From contig NC_026501.1 of assembly GCF_000182925.2 (NCBI RefSeq), positions 2,232,001-2,296,000 of the forward strand: 64,000 nt of DNA, in the 5' to 3' direction. Below the pieces are notes generated by a model that saw only the letters and a list, made by a program, of their open reading frames with translations, had not been told where the DNA came from and ran no database searches. This document shows, piece by piece, positions 33,002-46,200 of the stretch. A program made the translations under genes and the position numbers. Within the stretch, counting starts at the first letter, position 1. Every line of letters starts with the position of its first letter. This DNA comes from Neurospora crassa OR74A (Eukaryota; Ascomycota; Sordariomycetes; Sordariales; Sordariaceae).

Positions 33002-33840
33002 TAGGCTTCAACGTTTCTGGGGAAGGGCGAGAGCCGGTTATACATGGCGGAGATAACGGTGTTGGTCACTGGTTACCAAGTCATATACCGTCTACGATTT
33101 TGGGTTCCGGGATTTTTTTTATCATTCGTAACCACCCAGGAGCTTGGTTCGGCGCGTTTGGATGTCAACAAAGAACCAGTCTGAGCAGTGGGTGCTAAGT
33201 GAACTTTGTTGCCAGGGCAATATCAGTGTAAGCGGGCATGGAAGCGTTGGTGATGTACGAGCATGTTCCGATTGGTTCAGCACTTTGTATATAGATACCA
33301 TAATTGTGATACAACACATTCAACCAGAACTGGGCTTCTGTCCCAGTGTCGTGAGTAAGCAAGGTGTGAAACCAGAGTTCGATCAGCGATGACTAACGAA
33401 AATCATCTAAAACAGCAACCTTCAAAATAGGCTCCCTAGACTGCCGGTATGTTCTCTCCACTTGCTGCCCTTTTAACAGTACCTCCTCAGGAACTAACTT
33501 GCGGCCTTCGGTCCGCCAATGATTTCAGGGCATCCAAACGAATCAAACAGACGACACTTTTTTGACCATAGTACGGAATAACACTCAAGCAGATATGCCT
33601 GGTTTAGGCTAACTAAGTATGTCTATAGATTTATACACACATCCGATTCTTATCCAACTAAAACGAGTGTCCCATCCATTACCACACCATCTTCTCCATC
33701 ATATTCCGTCATACGCACACCATACTCTAGGTATCTGACCTAACTGATCATCAGCACCTTGAGCCCAACTAAGCCTGGTATCAAGCTTGCTTCTTCTTGG
33801 CGGGAGCCTTGGCTTTGCAAGATGGGTCAGGAAACGCAGT
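33002..33840. other. Convergent 3' region between pex16 and the dioxygenase gene
   Basis: 839 bp containing both 3' UTRs. No recognisable gene. The small ORFs on each strand show no domain. Confidence 0.55.
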
Positions 33841-35170
33841 TTAGTTCTTCTTAGCGTTGCAAGCCGGGGCAGCGGTGGCAGCGGCCGAAGAAGACGCGTT
33901 GGTAGGGCGAACGCCGGTAGGGAATCCACCGCTAGGGAATCCACTAGGAGGACCACCAGCGCCGCCACCAGGGCCACCGGGGAAGCCACCGTTGGAGTTC
34001 GCAACACCTCCACTCTCGTAGAAGGTAGCAGCAGCAGAGACGTCCTTGGAAAGCGTGGTGTTGATACCGAAGCCGATCCAGCCGAGCAGACCCTCAGAGA
34101 CGGTAGAGCCGAGGTAGACGTAGTTGACGATGGGGTCGCCGACCTGCGAGCCTTGCTGGAGGAGCATGTCATCGGAGTTGAGGGTGAGCTTCTGGGTGTT
34201 GGTGTTGTAGACGGGCTCGGCCTCGACTTCGGTGATGAGATCCTGGTCGAAGTAGATCTGGCCGACGTGCGAGGCCGTGGTAGACCGGATCGTGTTGTTG
34301 GGGAAGACGGTCGGGTCGACGTGCACCATGACGTGAATGTGGGTGGCGCGGCCGGTGTAGTGGCCGGGGAACAAGGTCTCGAATTGGGCGATGCCGTCGG
34401 CGTCGGTCTGCTGGAGACCACGCAGGAATGTGGCGTTGAGGTTGGCGGCGTCGCCGTTGCCGTTGCCGTTGGCGGAGACGCCGGAGTAGACGCCAGTGCT
34501 GTTGCAGTCTGGAACATGGAGAGTTAGCTTTGTGGGTCTACCAAAGGTGGAACCAAACACTGGAGAATGATGGCGGGAAGTAGCGAGAAAGAAAAAGAAA
34601 ACGTACGCCAGATCTCAAGGTAGACGTTGGGAACGGGCTCGCAGGTCTCGACATCGTAGACCTGGAGGTCGAGGGCAAGATCGACACCGGCCTGGTCCTC
34701 GGTGATGTCCTCGCGGATATACTCGCCAGCGACGTAGTAGGGGCCTTCAGTGACCTCAGGGCTGAGGAAGCAGAAGTCGGTGCTAGCGAAGATCTCGGAG
34801 GCGGGAGTCTGAAGAGTGAAAGTGGCGTTGGAATGGTGGGTGCCACGGGCATAGATGGAGCGGGCTGAGGGAAGCGGTGTCAGTCGGTTTCGAGCGGGTC
34901 CATCCAGCCTTGAAGGCCATTGATATGAAAGGACTTACCTTCAAGGTTTCTCTTCTTCATCATCTTCTTGGCGAGCTCCTCGCGTCTAGCGACGGCGCGG
35001 GCCTCAACGCCACGGGCCTTGAGCTTGTCAGCGCAACGGCCGTAGTCGCTGCGGCCGATAAGGTCGAGGATGGCCTGACGCTCAGCGTGCTCGGCACGGA
35101 TGTCATGGCCGGGGTGGGCCGTGACGGCGGTAGCGGCGATGGCTCCGAGGAGAAGCGAGGAGAGATGCAT
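33841..35170 (-). CDS. Secreted intradiol ring-cleavage dioxygenase family protein
   Basis: Probable extracellular non-haem Fe(III) dioxygenase acting on catechol-type aromatics. Three exons, 35170-34939, 34864-34607 and 34508-33841, give 385 aa with consistent phases. The N-terminus MHLSSLLLGAIAATAVTA is a signal peptide followed by HPGHD, typical of the family. The iron-site motifs are TEGPYYV (Tyr), EIWHCNSTGVYSG (created by the exon 2/3 junction) and FPGHYTGRATHIHVMVH (Tyr and two His). The last about 60 residues are Gly/Pro- then Ser/Ala-rich, with a terminal CNAKKN and no clear GPI signal. Several N-x-T/S sites fit secretion. Substrate is unknown. Confidence 0.92.
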
Positions 35171-35213
35171 CTTGATGGTTTGAGTTCAGAAAAGACAAGA
35201 TATGGCGTTCGTT

Positions 35214-35244
<31 letters not shown>

Positions 35245-38200
35245 ATGATGAACAAAAGATCATGTCTCCTCAGTGCGGGAAGATCGTCTGATATATATAA
35301 CCGAAAGAGCCTCGTGGAGCATATCCAACCATCCATCCAGACCGCAAGGTTCACGGCCAGAACTGGGAAGCTTGAGCCTCCTCTCACATGCCAAGTATCA
35401 TACACCCATGGCGTTCTCGTCGGAGTGTGCTACGGTATAGGGCCTTCTCATTCGAAACAACCCTGTGGTGACGAGTGCAGCTGTAGGGGAGCAAGGTTCG
35501 GAGAAACTTTCTTTGGGTTTTGACCAGGGATCGTCTAGGAGGGAAGGGCAGCAATGCCATCCATTCATTTTCCTGGAAGACCAATTGGCGGAGATCAATA
35601 TGTCAAGTTGATTGATTGCCACGACTCCATCCAAATTGCTACGATGCCTTCGATGAAACCATTGACACGTGGATTTGCGTGGACACTGTGAAGGAGTCTC
35701 CCGAATTCGTCACCCACGGAGCTCTGGTCAGATTAGTTCAAATTCGAAAGGACGAAATATATGGCTGGCCTTGGGCTCGCTTGTACCTGAAGTTGTTGGA
35801 TTCGAGCCGAGCTTGATCCGCTCGGTAGGTACCTCTTTCATAGCAGGTGCTCTATGGCGAACCTCCTAACGCAGCTTGATATTATGCACCCTGGACAATG
35901 ATAGATTGAGGTGCTATATTCTGTAACCGCACAGACAGGCCGTGATGACGAAAACAAGAAACACTCGATGCACAAATAGCTGAGGTGGTTGGTGGCTAGG
36001 CTTGCACCCATCCCCGTTCAATGCTTGGCCCTCTCAATTCTCTAATGGAGTTGCCGGAGTTGTTTTTTGTCTGGGGAGGATTCGTCATCCCGGCTCCACA
36101 GAGTCCACTTCCCCCCTGGACAGGCCCCTTGCTAGTTGCTCGAGAAGATCTGCAAGAAGAGTTAGGGCTGCTTCCGAGTTAGGGATGTTCGGGTTGTGGG
36201 GGTGAAACAGAAGGAACCCGAATTTGCACCGCCCATACCTAACGCGCTCATATGGAAACAGGGGGTTCAATTCCATGGCAAAAGCTCAACCTATAGCATC
36301 ACCTGTATTTGTGTACTTTGCCAATGAGGAAGACACAGCCCTGGTCCACTTGGGGCTCTGCGGAAGCTGGTTGAACAAAGAAGCTGGTTTTCTTCGATTC
36401 GACTCTCATTGTTTTATCAACACCCCTCAGGGATAGGCTAGACACTACAGCAGACAGTACGCGTTCGAATTTCACGCAAGTGAGTTAGGACCAAGATGGA
36501 AGCTTGGTGAAAACAAGAACATCACACGTCTACCTCTGTGGCTCCATGCCTCTCGATAGCCTGCCAAGACGGGAGAGCCGTGGGATGAATGGGGAGGAAA
36601 GGGAAGGCGGAGAAAGCTGCTGCAGAGAGATTTGCAAACGCCCATGATACCTCATCCTAGTCAGCCTAGCTCAACCATCTTGTTTGACGCGCGTTTTTCG
36701 TCTGGGCATTGCTGTCAATCATCGTTAGCGAGACACTCGTGGAGGGGAGTTGAAGGCGGTAGAAGCGAAAGGAGTACGTACGTCAACTGGTCGGTAGTGG
36801 CAGTCCGGGGTGGGAAGTAGCGAGGGCTGAGCTTACATGAGGAATGGAGTTCTGGCCATGCACCCGGCCCCCTCACTTCAAAGATCCGAAGAACAGCCCA
36901 GATCTCTGTCCCAGTTCTGTTCTGCTTTCATTTGCATAGCAACAGCTGATCCTGAAAGACATCATCAAGACCTACTCTCCGGACGGGAGAGACCGGGTTC
37001 TGTTACGCTGCGCTGTACTGCATTATCTCAAGTTTCTTGAGTGAAGTGCCTACCGCATCAGGAAGGCCAGGAGGTGATATAGCTCTTGGCAAGTTCCCCT
37101 GGTGCTTTGCTGCGGCACTTACCTACCAGACTGTCAAGAAAGGAGGACAGCCTAGGTGGTTCAACACTTGTGCAGTACGCGGAGGAACCCCCACAGCTTA
37201 CACCGCACACGGGTGAGGAATTCAGGGGAGAAGCCAAGAGCCGCGTTGGGTTGTATCAGCACATGCGCCAGTCACGAAGAGAGAATTACAGATCATGCAG
37301 CGAAAACTAGGTAGGCGGATACAGGGGCGGATAAAAGGAGAGTTTACGATTAGGTGCTTACCTCTCGTCATTGCCCCGTCATAAATTCGATGGACCTGCC
37401 TAAATTTTCTCTGAATGTAACGCCAAGAACTATGGTCAGAGGGAAAAGGGTGTTTCTGGAAGGTGTTGTGTCTTCACATGACTGGCAAAGATTGCCAACT
37501 GCAGTCGAGTAAGTTGGTGGCTAAAGCAATCAACGTTCCATTGCCGCCACTTATTTTGGAGTCCCGGTTCATTCCTTGACAGTTGGGGTTGGAAAGTGGA
37601 AAAAAAATGATGACGGACGACTGTGAAGGTCAACTCCAAAAAGAATGGTTGACGAGTCAGACAGCAGAGGTTGTCAATCTTCACGAAAGTCCCTTCTGCT
37701 CTAAAGGTTACGCGGAATCCAAAGGCCCCTGGTAGAAGAACTAGACCACTATAGAAGACGCGTCAGCAAACGCAATGAGAACCCGCGTTGACGTGGAAAA
37801 GCGGTGGCTGTATCGGAATTGTTCCGTCTCCGCAAAAACTAAACTGGGGAGCCGGGGGCTACGGGTAGGCGGCCACGACTTACCTATTACAATGGAGGCA
37901 TTTATAACTTCATTACTGTTGGGAAGCGAACTACGATCTTAACTTAACAATGACAAGGTACGTACGTACCAGTTAGTTAGCTGTTCTTCAATGGGAACGG
38001 ACACTACTTGCCCCATCGAGGACTCTGTTCGTGTTGGTTGTGCCGTTGACGTCCTTTTTTTCCGGCCCAATACAAAGACCAGACAATTACTTCGAGTTTC
38101 CGCCTCCAGGGCGTAAGTGGCATACATCACCGCCCTGATGAGGATCTGGATACGCGGAGACCAGCGGACCTTGATGGGATGGATCATGCATATCGTACCA

Positions 38201-39374
38201 GCCAGCATCTAACAGCCAATGGAGCAATTTTGAGGGGCATACCAATGTCAAAACCCGGGCAAATCCTTATCAACCCGATCATTGCTGTTTGAGCCATGAT
38301 TGCGCGTCGTCCTTGTTAAGGGGCAGATGAGAAGCAGCTTGGCAGTTTCACTGACCGAGCTGGGTTCAGGACGACACTTGACGCTACATCGTCCAGATGG
38401 CCCCACGGTACGACGAAAGGCCCTTGCACTATAATGGCTTCTGATGACACCTATCATGGAGGTAGATTTGACGAAGCTACAACAAACAGCGCCATTGTCG
38501 ACCTACAAAGAAGAAGTGGTCGCACAACGACTGTCTGGCCGACGCTTTCGTTGTCTCTGGCCGTTGCTCTTTCCGTGTCAATCGAGCCAGCCTACATCAT
38601 TTCAAGGGTGTGATTGAGACATCAAATTGAATGGGGATACGGCTATACAGCACCTGAAAATTCGATGACCGTCGCCGTTTCTGTAGGTGTTATTGATGAT
38701 GGCGGTAGTAGTCATAGTGAGGAGGATGAAGATGGGAAAGGCGGGAGTCGACGGCGTTTTATCAGTTAAATCTTCGACCTTCTTCTCTGATCGTGCTTTG
38801 CTTCCATCTTCTCTTTTTGCACATTCTATTGATGCGGGAGGTCCTCGCGCCTGCCCTGGTTCGACGTATAGAGTCATGCTGTCTGTATCTGGCAGCAGAA
38901 GCGAAGATCTAACAACCATCGTCCCTTCCCGAGACTGAAATCTTTTCACCTCTAAATTTCCAACAACAAATATCCAACCTCTACTCAAGAGATTCGTCTC
39001 GAAGTTCATTGACTAGTACTCGATTCCCGTGAATGATTTCTGAGATAAACACGTCATGTTTTGACCACGGTGATACTATGCCACAGTCATGCGTCACTTC
39101 CAAATACTCGAAGATCCGTTGGGTACCCAATTCGCCAATCTAAAAAAAAAAAAAAAAAAAAGAGATTTGTAAACATTGCATTATCAGAATGCGGAGTGCA
39201 CATCACGATACATGTCTGCCTCAATATCTGCTGATAGAATGAAAAGCACATTGTTGAGATGTCTTCTCGTTCCATGCTGCAATGGACAAGTGGATAGTCC
39301 CAGTATTACTGCATTAGTGTTTGTATTGGTCAAACTTGCTGCTCAGTATCATCCAATCATCGGAACCATCCTCA
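35171..39374. other. 4.2 kb non-coding region
   Basis: Besides the dioxygenase promoter at its left end, only short ORFs without recognisable domains are present. An A-run of about 20 lies at 39142-39161. GTACGTACGTACC occurs near 37970. I saw no tRNA before 39375 and no transposon remnant. Confidence 0.55.
35217..35243. repeat. (GTT)9 microsatellite in the dioxygenase leader
   Basis: Nine GTT units lie 46 bp upstream of the dioxygenase start and would read as (AAC)n in its mRNA leader if transcription begins further upstream. Confidence 0.9.
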
Positions 39375-39466
39375 TCGGGTATGGTGTAGCGGTAACATCG
39401 TTGACTCTCACTTCTCAGAAGTGACTGCTCTCTCAACAGCCCCGGGTTCGACTCCCGGTATCCGAG
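39375..39466 (+). tRNA. tRNA-Glu (anticodon CTC) with a 21-nt intron
   Basis: The acceptor stem pairs TCGGGTA (39375-39381) with TATCCGA (39459-39465), one G-U pair. The D arm is GTG-TAGCGGTAA-CAT. The anticodon stem GTTGA pairs with TCAAC (39433-39437), with anticodon CTC at 39407-39409. A 21-nt insertion at 39411-39431 follows position 37, the standard tRNA intron site. The T arm is CCGGG-TTCGACT-CCCGG. A run of five T at about 39480 fits a Pol III terminator. Confidence 0.88.
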
Positions 39467-41398
39467 TTACGATAATTTTTATTCTTGATTTTTTTGTCGT
39501 ATCTTGCGTGATGCGTACATATTCCTGTCCTGGCTTTCCTTTCTTCTTTTATTTCTTTTCTTTTCTTTTTCTTATATATTTCAAGCTTCCAAGGGAAAGT
39601 TTTATCTCGTGTACGTTGTGGTACCTTTTTGTGTCTCCCACACTCAAGTCCCGAGGATATTCTTATTGTGCTTTACCTAATTGCCCTAAACAGTCTATGT
39701 ACATGATAGTTGATGTTCCACTGAAAGCAATATTGGTATTACATTTCCTTCAAGCTTATCGTATTTTCATTCCTTCCTTAGCCTGAGACGAACTGCTGTT
39801 TGAGCCTGAGACGGACCAAGACTGACCTCAACTACCTTTGATCGAAAGTTAGAAGATACCTCCCACTCCCTTGTGCTTCGCGGTTGACACTCTGATACTA
39901 GAAGCTGAACAGAAGGTTTTCGCAATTGTATTGAAGTAGTAGTTGACCTGTTGTTCCATAGCATGGAGGGAAGAGAAAGTGAATGGCTTAAAACATCAGA
40001 GGTATTTGGCTCAGATCGAAATCCAGTTCGCAATGTTTTAGCTAGATGCGGTGCAAGCTGGAGAGATTTGAATTTCGCATTTTAGTCATCTCGAGCAACA
40101 TGAGTTCTGTGATACACTATGTAAATCGAGCTTCGAAATCATTCGATGTTAAATGTACTGTATTGACTGCCTGGCTGATATGCCCTCGGAATTCGCCATC
40201 CTCAAGTTGACAAATTATCCTCCCATAGTCTAGACAAGGCCTCATGGGCCCTGGAACACTGCGGCTCAACAATTTGCTGGGGAAAAGGGTCACCTGTGGG
40301 CTCTCATTTCGCGGGGAAAGGACTTAATAACTCAGAATCCGCACACCAGCATAGTAGTAGTCCATGTGTTAGAGCCAGGACCCTGGAGAGCACATCAAAC
40401 CGCCGCCAATCTCAGAGTGATGTGTGTCTATCATCGGGATTGCGTAATCGTTACCAGCAATTGTTTCGTTTAAAGCAGGGCCCTTCAAGTTAGCGCACTA
40501 TGAAGATTTGCCCGCTGTTGAAACGTTTGCTACTCAACAGGAAGATAGCATAGACTGGTTCACGACTAACTTCCCTGGATGGATGGCAGCTCCGTATTTG
40601 CTCGGTTTCGTAATAAATCCGCGCAACGTGGCATCCGTATGCCTCGAGCGGCGATTGCCCACGGATGACAGTTTCCTAAACGCTGTTTCGGCTATGCCTC
40701 GTGTGCCCGAACAATCATTGTCGCGCGGGGCGGTGGGAGCTGCCAGTTGCTCCCACCCATTCGACACAGCTTGAACATAGCGTATAAACGTAGAGGGTGA
40801 CGAGTCACTTGACTTCCTAGCCAGCTTGACCACACCTCCCACAGACCCAAGATGCCTCCCAAAGTTTTACAAAGGCTTCTGCCGGATCACGTCCTGCGAG
40901 CCCTGTTGGTCGTCTTTCGTTCATCGGATTGACGGGATGAATGGAAATGCTCTACGTCGGCGTCTGATAATAAGCTGTCAGCTTTTGACTAGTGAGTGAG
41001 CGAGTAACGATTAGATGGCCTGGGCTAGGCCGAAGTCTCTGTTCCTTTATAGTAAGGTCTAGTAAGTCGCACTGATCTTGACGCAAAGCTATTTGCCACG
41101 TTACTGTCAATGTATCAACGTAATAATACCTCGTCGCATCGAAGAAGAGCTCCTTGTGCAAGTATCAGTAAAGCGAGACATCGCCCTTGATCCAGTCGGT
41201 TATGCGTGATGATGTAAATGGGATCACTCGAAAGTTGGCATGGGTGTTCCGCAACTCAGAAGCAGTGGCGGTAGAGCGAGTAGTGTCATCGCCTGAGAAT
41301 GTTAGCGTGGCAGACAAGGAGACCAATGGGGTTGTCAGATGGACGACTAGTGTTCGGGGCAGCGGAGCTGCGACCCTTCCGTGGCCCGTGCAAGGCTG
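39467..41398. other. Non-coding region between tRNA-Glu and the AT-rich block
   Basis: About 1.9 kb of mixed composition with no recognisable gene. Small overlapping ORFs near 40500-40850 on both strands show no domain. The region is moderately AT-rich but still has normal CA/TG frequency, so RIP is not evident here. Confidence 0.5.
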
Positions 41399-41456
41399 GA
41401 TTCTAGGTTGCGGCCCGTACACAACTAGATTCTGGGTTGTAGCCCGTACACAACTA
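41399..41456 (+). repeat. Tandem duplication of a 29-bp unit
   Basis: Two adjacent 29-bp copies (41399-41427, 41428-41456), each starting GATTCT and ending CCGTACACAACTA, differ at three positions, all G/A or C/T transitions. The duplication lies about 100 bp before the AT-rich block begins. Confidence 0.85.
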
Positions 41457-43098
41457 GATTCACACAAACAAAAATATTCTATCCCACATTTCAAACCCTT
41501 ACCTTTCTCGCTACAACTACTACCCTAACTACTACCCTAATCCTTACACACTACTCCGCACGCTCCTACCAATTTATTTTCGTAAGTATATAACGATCTA
41601 ATTAATCCAATAAGTACCTTATATAAACGTATATATATGTTTTTCGGTATTACTAATATTACTTTTAAACCCCTCTTACTTTATTATTATAGTTAATAGT
41701 AGTAAGCGTACTAGAATAATTAAAAAGATTATAGTTACTCTTTAAATAATTAAAAATAAAAATACTATTGTAGCTTCTAAAACTATTAAAGAAATTATTA
41801 TAACCCCTGTTGTAGCCCTTATTATTACCCCCGTTATAGATTTTAAGGAATTTAAAAAGATTAATAATAGTACTAAAAACGCTAGTGCTTAAATTAGCTT
41901 CGAGTGTATCGAAGTATTTATAAACTCTAAGTTACCTAATATTAAATTTGATAGTATAAATTTCTTAAAATAATTTATAGCTAAATTTAAAGATATAAAA
42001 TTATTTAATACTTATAAGAAACTAGTAGTTATACTCGTAAGTTTTTTTTTCTCTATAATTTTATATTCTTTCGGTATTTATTTTTATTAATTAACAGTTC
42101 TATAGCCTTTCTGTAGTATCTAATTTAAAACTAGTACGGGTAATAATATTTAGAAGAAGGAATTTAATAATTTTCGATTTATATATATAGAAGTATAGCT
42201 CCTTTCGGTAGTAGGCAATATTATTAATTATATTACTTATATTAATTGTAGTATTTTTAAGGTCTATTGTTCGGTGTTTAGTATTTCGAAAGGGGTATAT
42301 AATAATTATTACTCAAATACGGGTAGTATTTAATACCTAAATTATAAGGAATAAATTATAAATAATACGCGTACCCCATTCACTATTGTAAATACTATTA
42401 TTCGTATTTGTAATAAACGTAATATTAAATTTATAAAATCCCCTACTATACTAAAGAAGGTATATAAAGATAGCCAATTCGAAGGCTAGATATAAGGCTA
42501 ATTCTACCCTAGCTACTTCTAAAATATAGCTTTAATTGCGTATTGATTTGGGGTGGTATATAAGAACATATGCGTTGATTTTCTACGGTGATTTTTCTTT
42601 TTTTCGAATTTTTAGTAAGAATACTGGATTAGAAGACGCACTTTCTAGATTGAATAGATCTGAATAATTAGTATAGACGAAAGACAAAGAATAAAGGGCT
42701 AACCTAATAAGATAATGGACTAGAAAAAGTAGAAAAACAGGGATAATAAAAGGAAAAAAGAGAGAAAAGGAGGGATAGAATATTAATCTCCAGAAGATAA
42801 CATAACAGATCATTACAACATTCATTTAATCACTATACTAAATAATCAATCTTTTAGTTTTAATTTTTAGTAGAAAAAGAATAATTTGCTTTTAGTAATT
42901 TTTAATTATTTGCCTCTATTTGCCTATTGTATTAAATAATTATTTATCCCTCTCGAAGGAATGTTCATTCGTTTCTCTATCTACTTCTAAGAAGAGGATA
43001 CCAAAAAATCTAATAGCTATCCTTACTTTCCACCGAAAACTGAACATTAAGCCACACAACAAGATGCGTAACGCCAATAAACCGTATTTAGCTTAATA

Positions 43099-43238
43099 CC
43101 TCCTATTTCAACCTTCCGAGAAAGGCTTAGAAATTACTTACTACTTAGCTCTGTCTAATTAGACATCCGAGAACTACGGTCCTTATAATAGCTATAGTAG
43201 TATTAGTATTATTATTATAGTTTCCTCGCTATTTTAAA
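43099..43238 (+). repeat. Direct repeat R1, candidate LTR end (heavily RIP-mutated copy)
   Basis: About 140 bp including CCGAGAAAGGCTTAGAAATT and CATCCGAGAACTACGG. It matches 52787-52930, differing mainly by A or T here where the other copy has G or C. Similarity stops after CGCTATTTTA, equivalent to CGCCATTTCA in the other copy. Confidence 0.8.
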
Positions 43239-46200
43239 TTAGTAATAAGGACGAAATAGGTGTTAAACCCTATACTAAATTGGCCAAAACGAATATAAAA
43301 ACTTTACAACTTCCTACCTTCATTAAAGTTTGCCCAATAATTACTAGCAAGGCTTAATTAATCGTTATAGAGAAAGTTTAAATAGCTTTATTTTAAAAAA
43401 GCGTAAAGATCCTTAGTACCGGATATTTACTATAGTCTAGGGCCTTTAATAGTATTTAATATATAACTATATTAGTAGCTATACTAAGATCGCTAATAAT
43501 ATAATTAATTAATAGTTATCCAACTACTATTCGAATATAATATTAGAGTACGGATAATAGAATAAATAATTAATAAGAAAGATATACGAACGAATATCCG
43601 AGCAATAATAATTAAATATAAATAAGTATAAATAAAAAATAAGTTGTTAGATAGTAGTAATTCGATTATATAACCTAATAGATAAATAAATATCCGATTA
43701 ATAGTACTTAAATAAAAGTAAGAATAGAATAGACAATTAATAGGTTATTTGAACAGTAATTTAATTAAAAAACTATTTGAAAACGATAAGTAATAAAAGA
43801 ATCCGCCGATAAACTAGGGTAAATATCGATTTTAGGCCTTTAAGGACTAATATTCTTAAATTTATAATATATAGCCCTTGCCTAAGCGTAGAAAAATTAG
43901 ATAATACCTAAACCCTTTTTCTTCGAAAATTTATAATTAGTCCTTAGAGGGAAGGGTACTAATTATTACTTCCGAACTCTTCCTTTATATAATATACCGG
44001 TAATAATTATAAATAAATTTTAAGAATTATAATTATTACTATTATTACATTTCAAAAACTAAGAGGAGGTAATTAATTACTATAAATCCTTATTAGAGGG
44101 GCTTTAATAATAATATTATTAATATAAATAAGAACTACCGCTTTTAAATACCAATAATAAAGGTAGAAAGGAAGAAAAGATAGAAAATAAGAACCGAAGA
44201 AGTTCCTTTTACTTAGGAAAAGAAAGAGGAAAGGAATATTAAAAGAATAAGAAGAAAAGAAAACCGGATAGCAATTTTTAATTAGAGAGGGTACAATAAT
44301 ACTTAACTAGTAGGAAAGTAATTAAAAGGAAACCAGAAACCTTCAAATCCGAAAGAAAAGGAGGATAAGAAACGGATTAAATAATATATAAGTAGAATAG
44401 ACAATATTAATAGGATTTAAAATAATAGGAATATTTTTATAATTTTAATTTTACAAACCAATTAAAAAGTATTAAATTAGCCTCCTATATTAGTACTAGA
44501 ACTATTCTTATTATTCCTTCCAAATCCTACTCTTCCTTCTTCTACCCTTACATTAGAAACTACCTTTTTCCTATTTCTATAACCTAATCAATCTCTAACC
44601 CCTTTACCAATCCTATTGAGACTCCTATTACTAATCCTTTTCAAGAACCCCTTTATAAACCTAAATAGGGATAACCGCTATTAAATCCCCGGCTACTACT
44701 ATAATAGTAAATATAATTAGCCTACTATAGAAAACCTATTAATATATCTACCCGGCCCTATTTGTACCTTATATTCGTATACCTTATTTACCTCTTTACT
44801 TAATTTTCAAGCCCAGCTTCCGCCTTCTCGTATTACTCTTTTACAACCTATCTAATTACTTTTAGGACTTTATTATACTAAATTAGAGACTAATTATTCC
44901 TAAAGCCTTAAACTTAAATAATATCCTCCAACCTACTAAAATCTTCGTTTTATTACCCCTACTTCTACCCCTTTTAATTATTATAAATATCCTTCTTTAG
45001 GATTATTAGGACTAAATATTATAACGCCTAAATAGTCCAATTAATCGTAGGAACCTAAATATAAAGTATAGTAAATATTAAGCAATAACCCTTTAAATAA
45101 CGACCCACTTAAAAGTCTATCTAATATATACCTAGTATAAATATTAATAAGTAAAACTCTTGCAACTTCCTTCGTAAAAGACTACGCGTTTAAAATCAAG
45201 TTCAAAGGGAAGAATATCACTATATACTTAGAGGAATTCAATAATAGGGTTCAAAGCTATTACCTCTCTAATAAAGCTAAATTAAATACCTAGTACTAAT
45301 AATATACCCTAAACGCCCGAAAGATTTATAGAGAAATAGTGAAGGATACTACTATTAAGAGTACCTAAATATAGAAAGAATTCTATCGTCGTCTTAAATA
45401 AGAATTTTTAGCGCTAGACCTTAATTAAATAGATAATAAAATTACTATACTAAAAATCTTCTATAGTAAATTAATTCCTTATAATAGAGAAAAAATTATT
45501 AAGGCCGTACTTAAATATTCGGTACTTCTAACGAAGTAACTAAAGAAAAAGAAGGATTTTACTTAATTTATAGTTATATACAATTTCTACAAGAAGTTTA
45601 CTAAAAAAACTAGAAGAATAATTATAACAATTATAAGCCTAAAAGAAAAAGTCTATTAAATAACCTAGTTATAGTTTTATATTAATATAATTAAAACTAT
45701 TTATAAGTATTTCAATTTCGAAAATAGTACTAACCCTAATAATAAGGAGGATAATTTATTAAATAATAGCCTCGGCGGGGCTTAAATTAAAAAGAAAATA
45801 TTAGTAATTACTAATAAGAAAAGCAACTTAATCGGATTAAACAACGATTCCAATTAGCCTTCTCGCAAGAAAACTCCTTCAATAGCCCAAATTACTACTT
45901 TAGTACCTACTACGTCCTATTTGGCCGAAAAATCGGATATCGAAAAGATAACCGAAGAACTTAGCCAAATAAGGATCTTATAATCTTAATTTAATAAAAA
46001 ATTAGCAAAGAAATAGAAGGAGGAAGTTCAAATTAATTATTTATCAATAATTAATTAAAATAATACTACTAGTAATAGGGGCGGCTATATAGGTAGTTCC
46101 TCTACGAGAGGTAGAAGCGGAAGAAGAGGCAGTAAAGGAAGTAATTAGAGCCGTAGAGATTTTTACTAAATCTATTACTACTAATATAATAGTAATTACT

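Noticed and set aside
33699-34527. Long ORFs on both strands overlapping the dioxygenase third exon
   Set aside because: They are out-of-frame shadows of GC-rich coding sequence. The dioxygenase frame has the catalytic motifs and consistent introns.
36190-36290. GGTTCAATTCC near 36265 as a tRNA T arm
   Set aside because: The flanking bases do not form a T stem, and no acceptor or anticodon stem can be built.
41523-41540. CCCTAA hexamers as a telomere or interstitial telomeric repeat
   Set aside because: Only two copies, separated by CTACTA, and DNA continues for 22 kb beyond; the single copy near 4764 is likewise isolated.
42583-42825. 80-codon minus-strand ORF as a small membrane protein
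   Set aside because: Low-complexity hydrophobic translation of AT-rich DNA with no supporting context.
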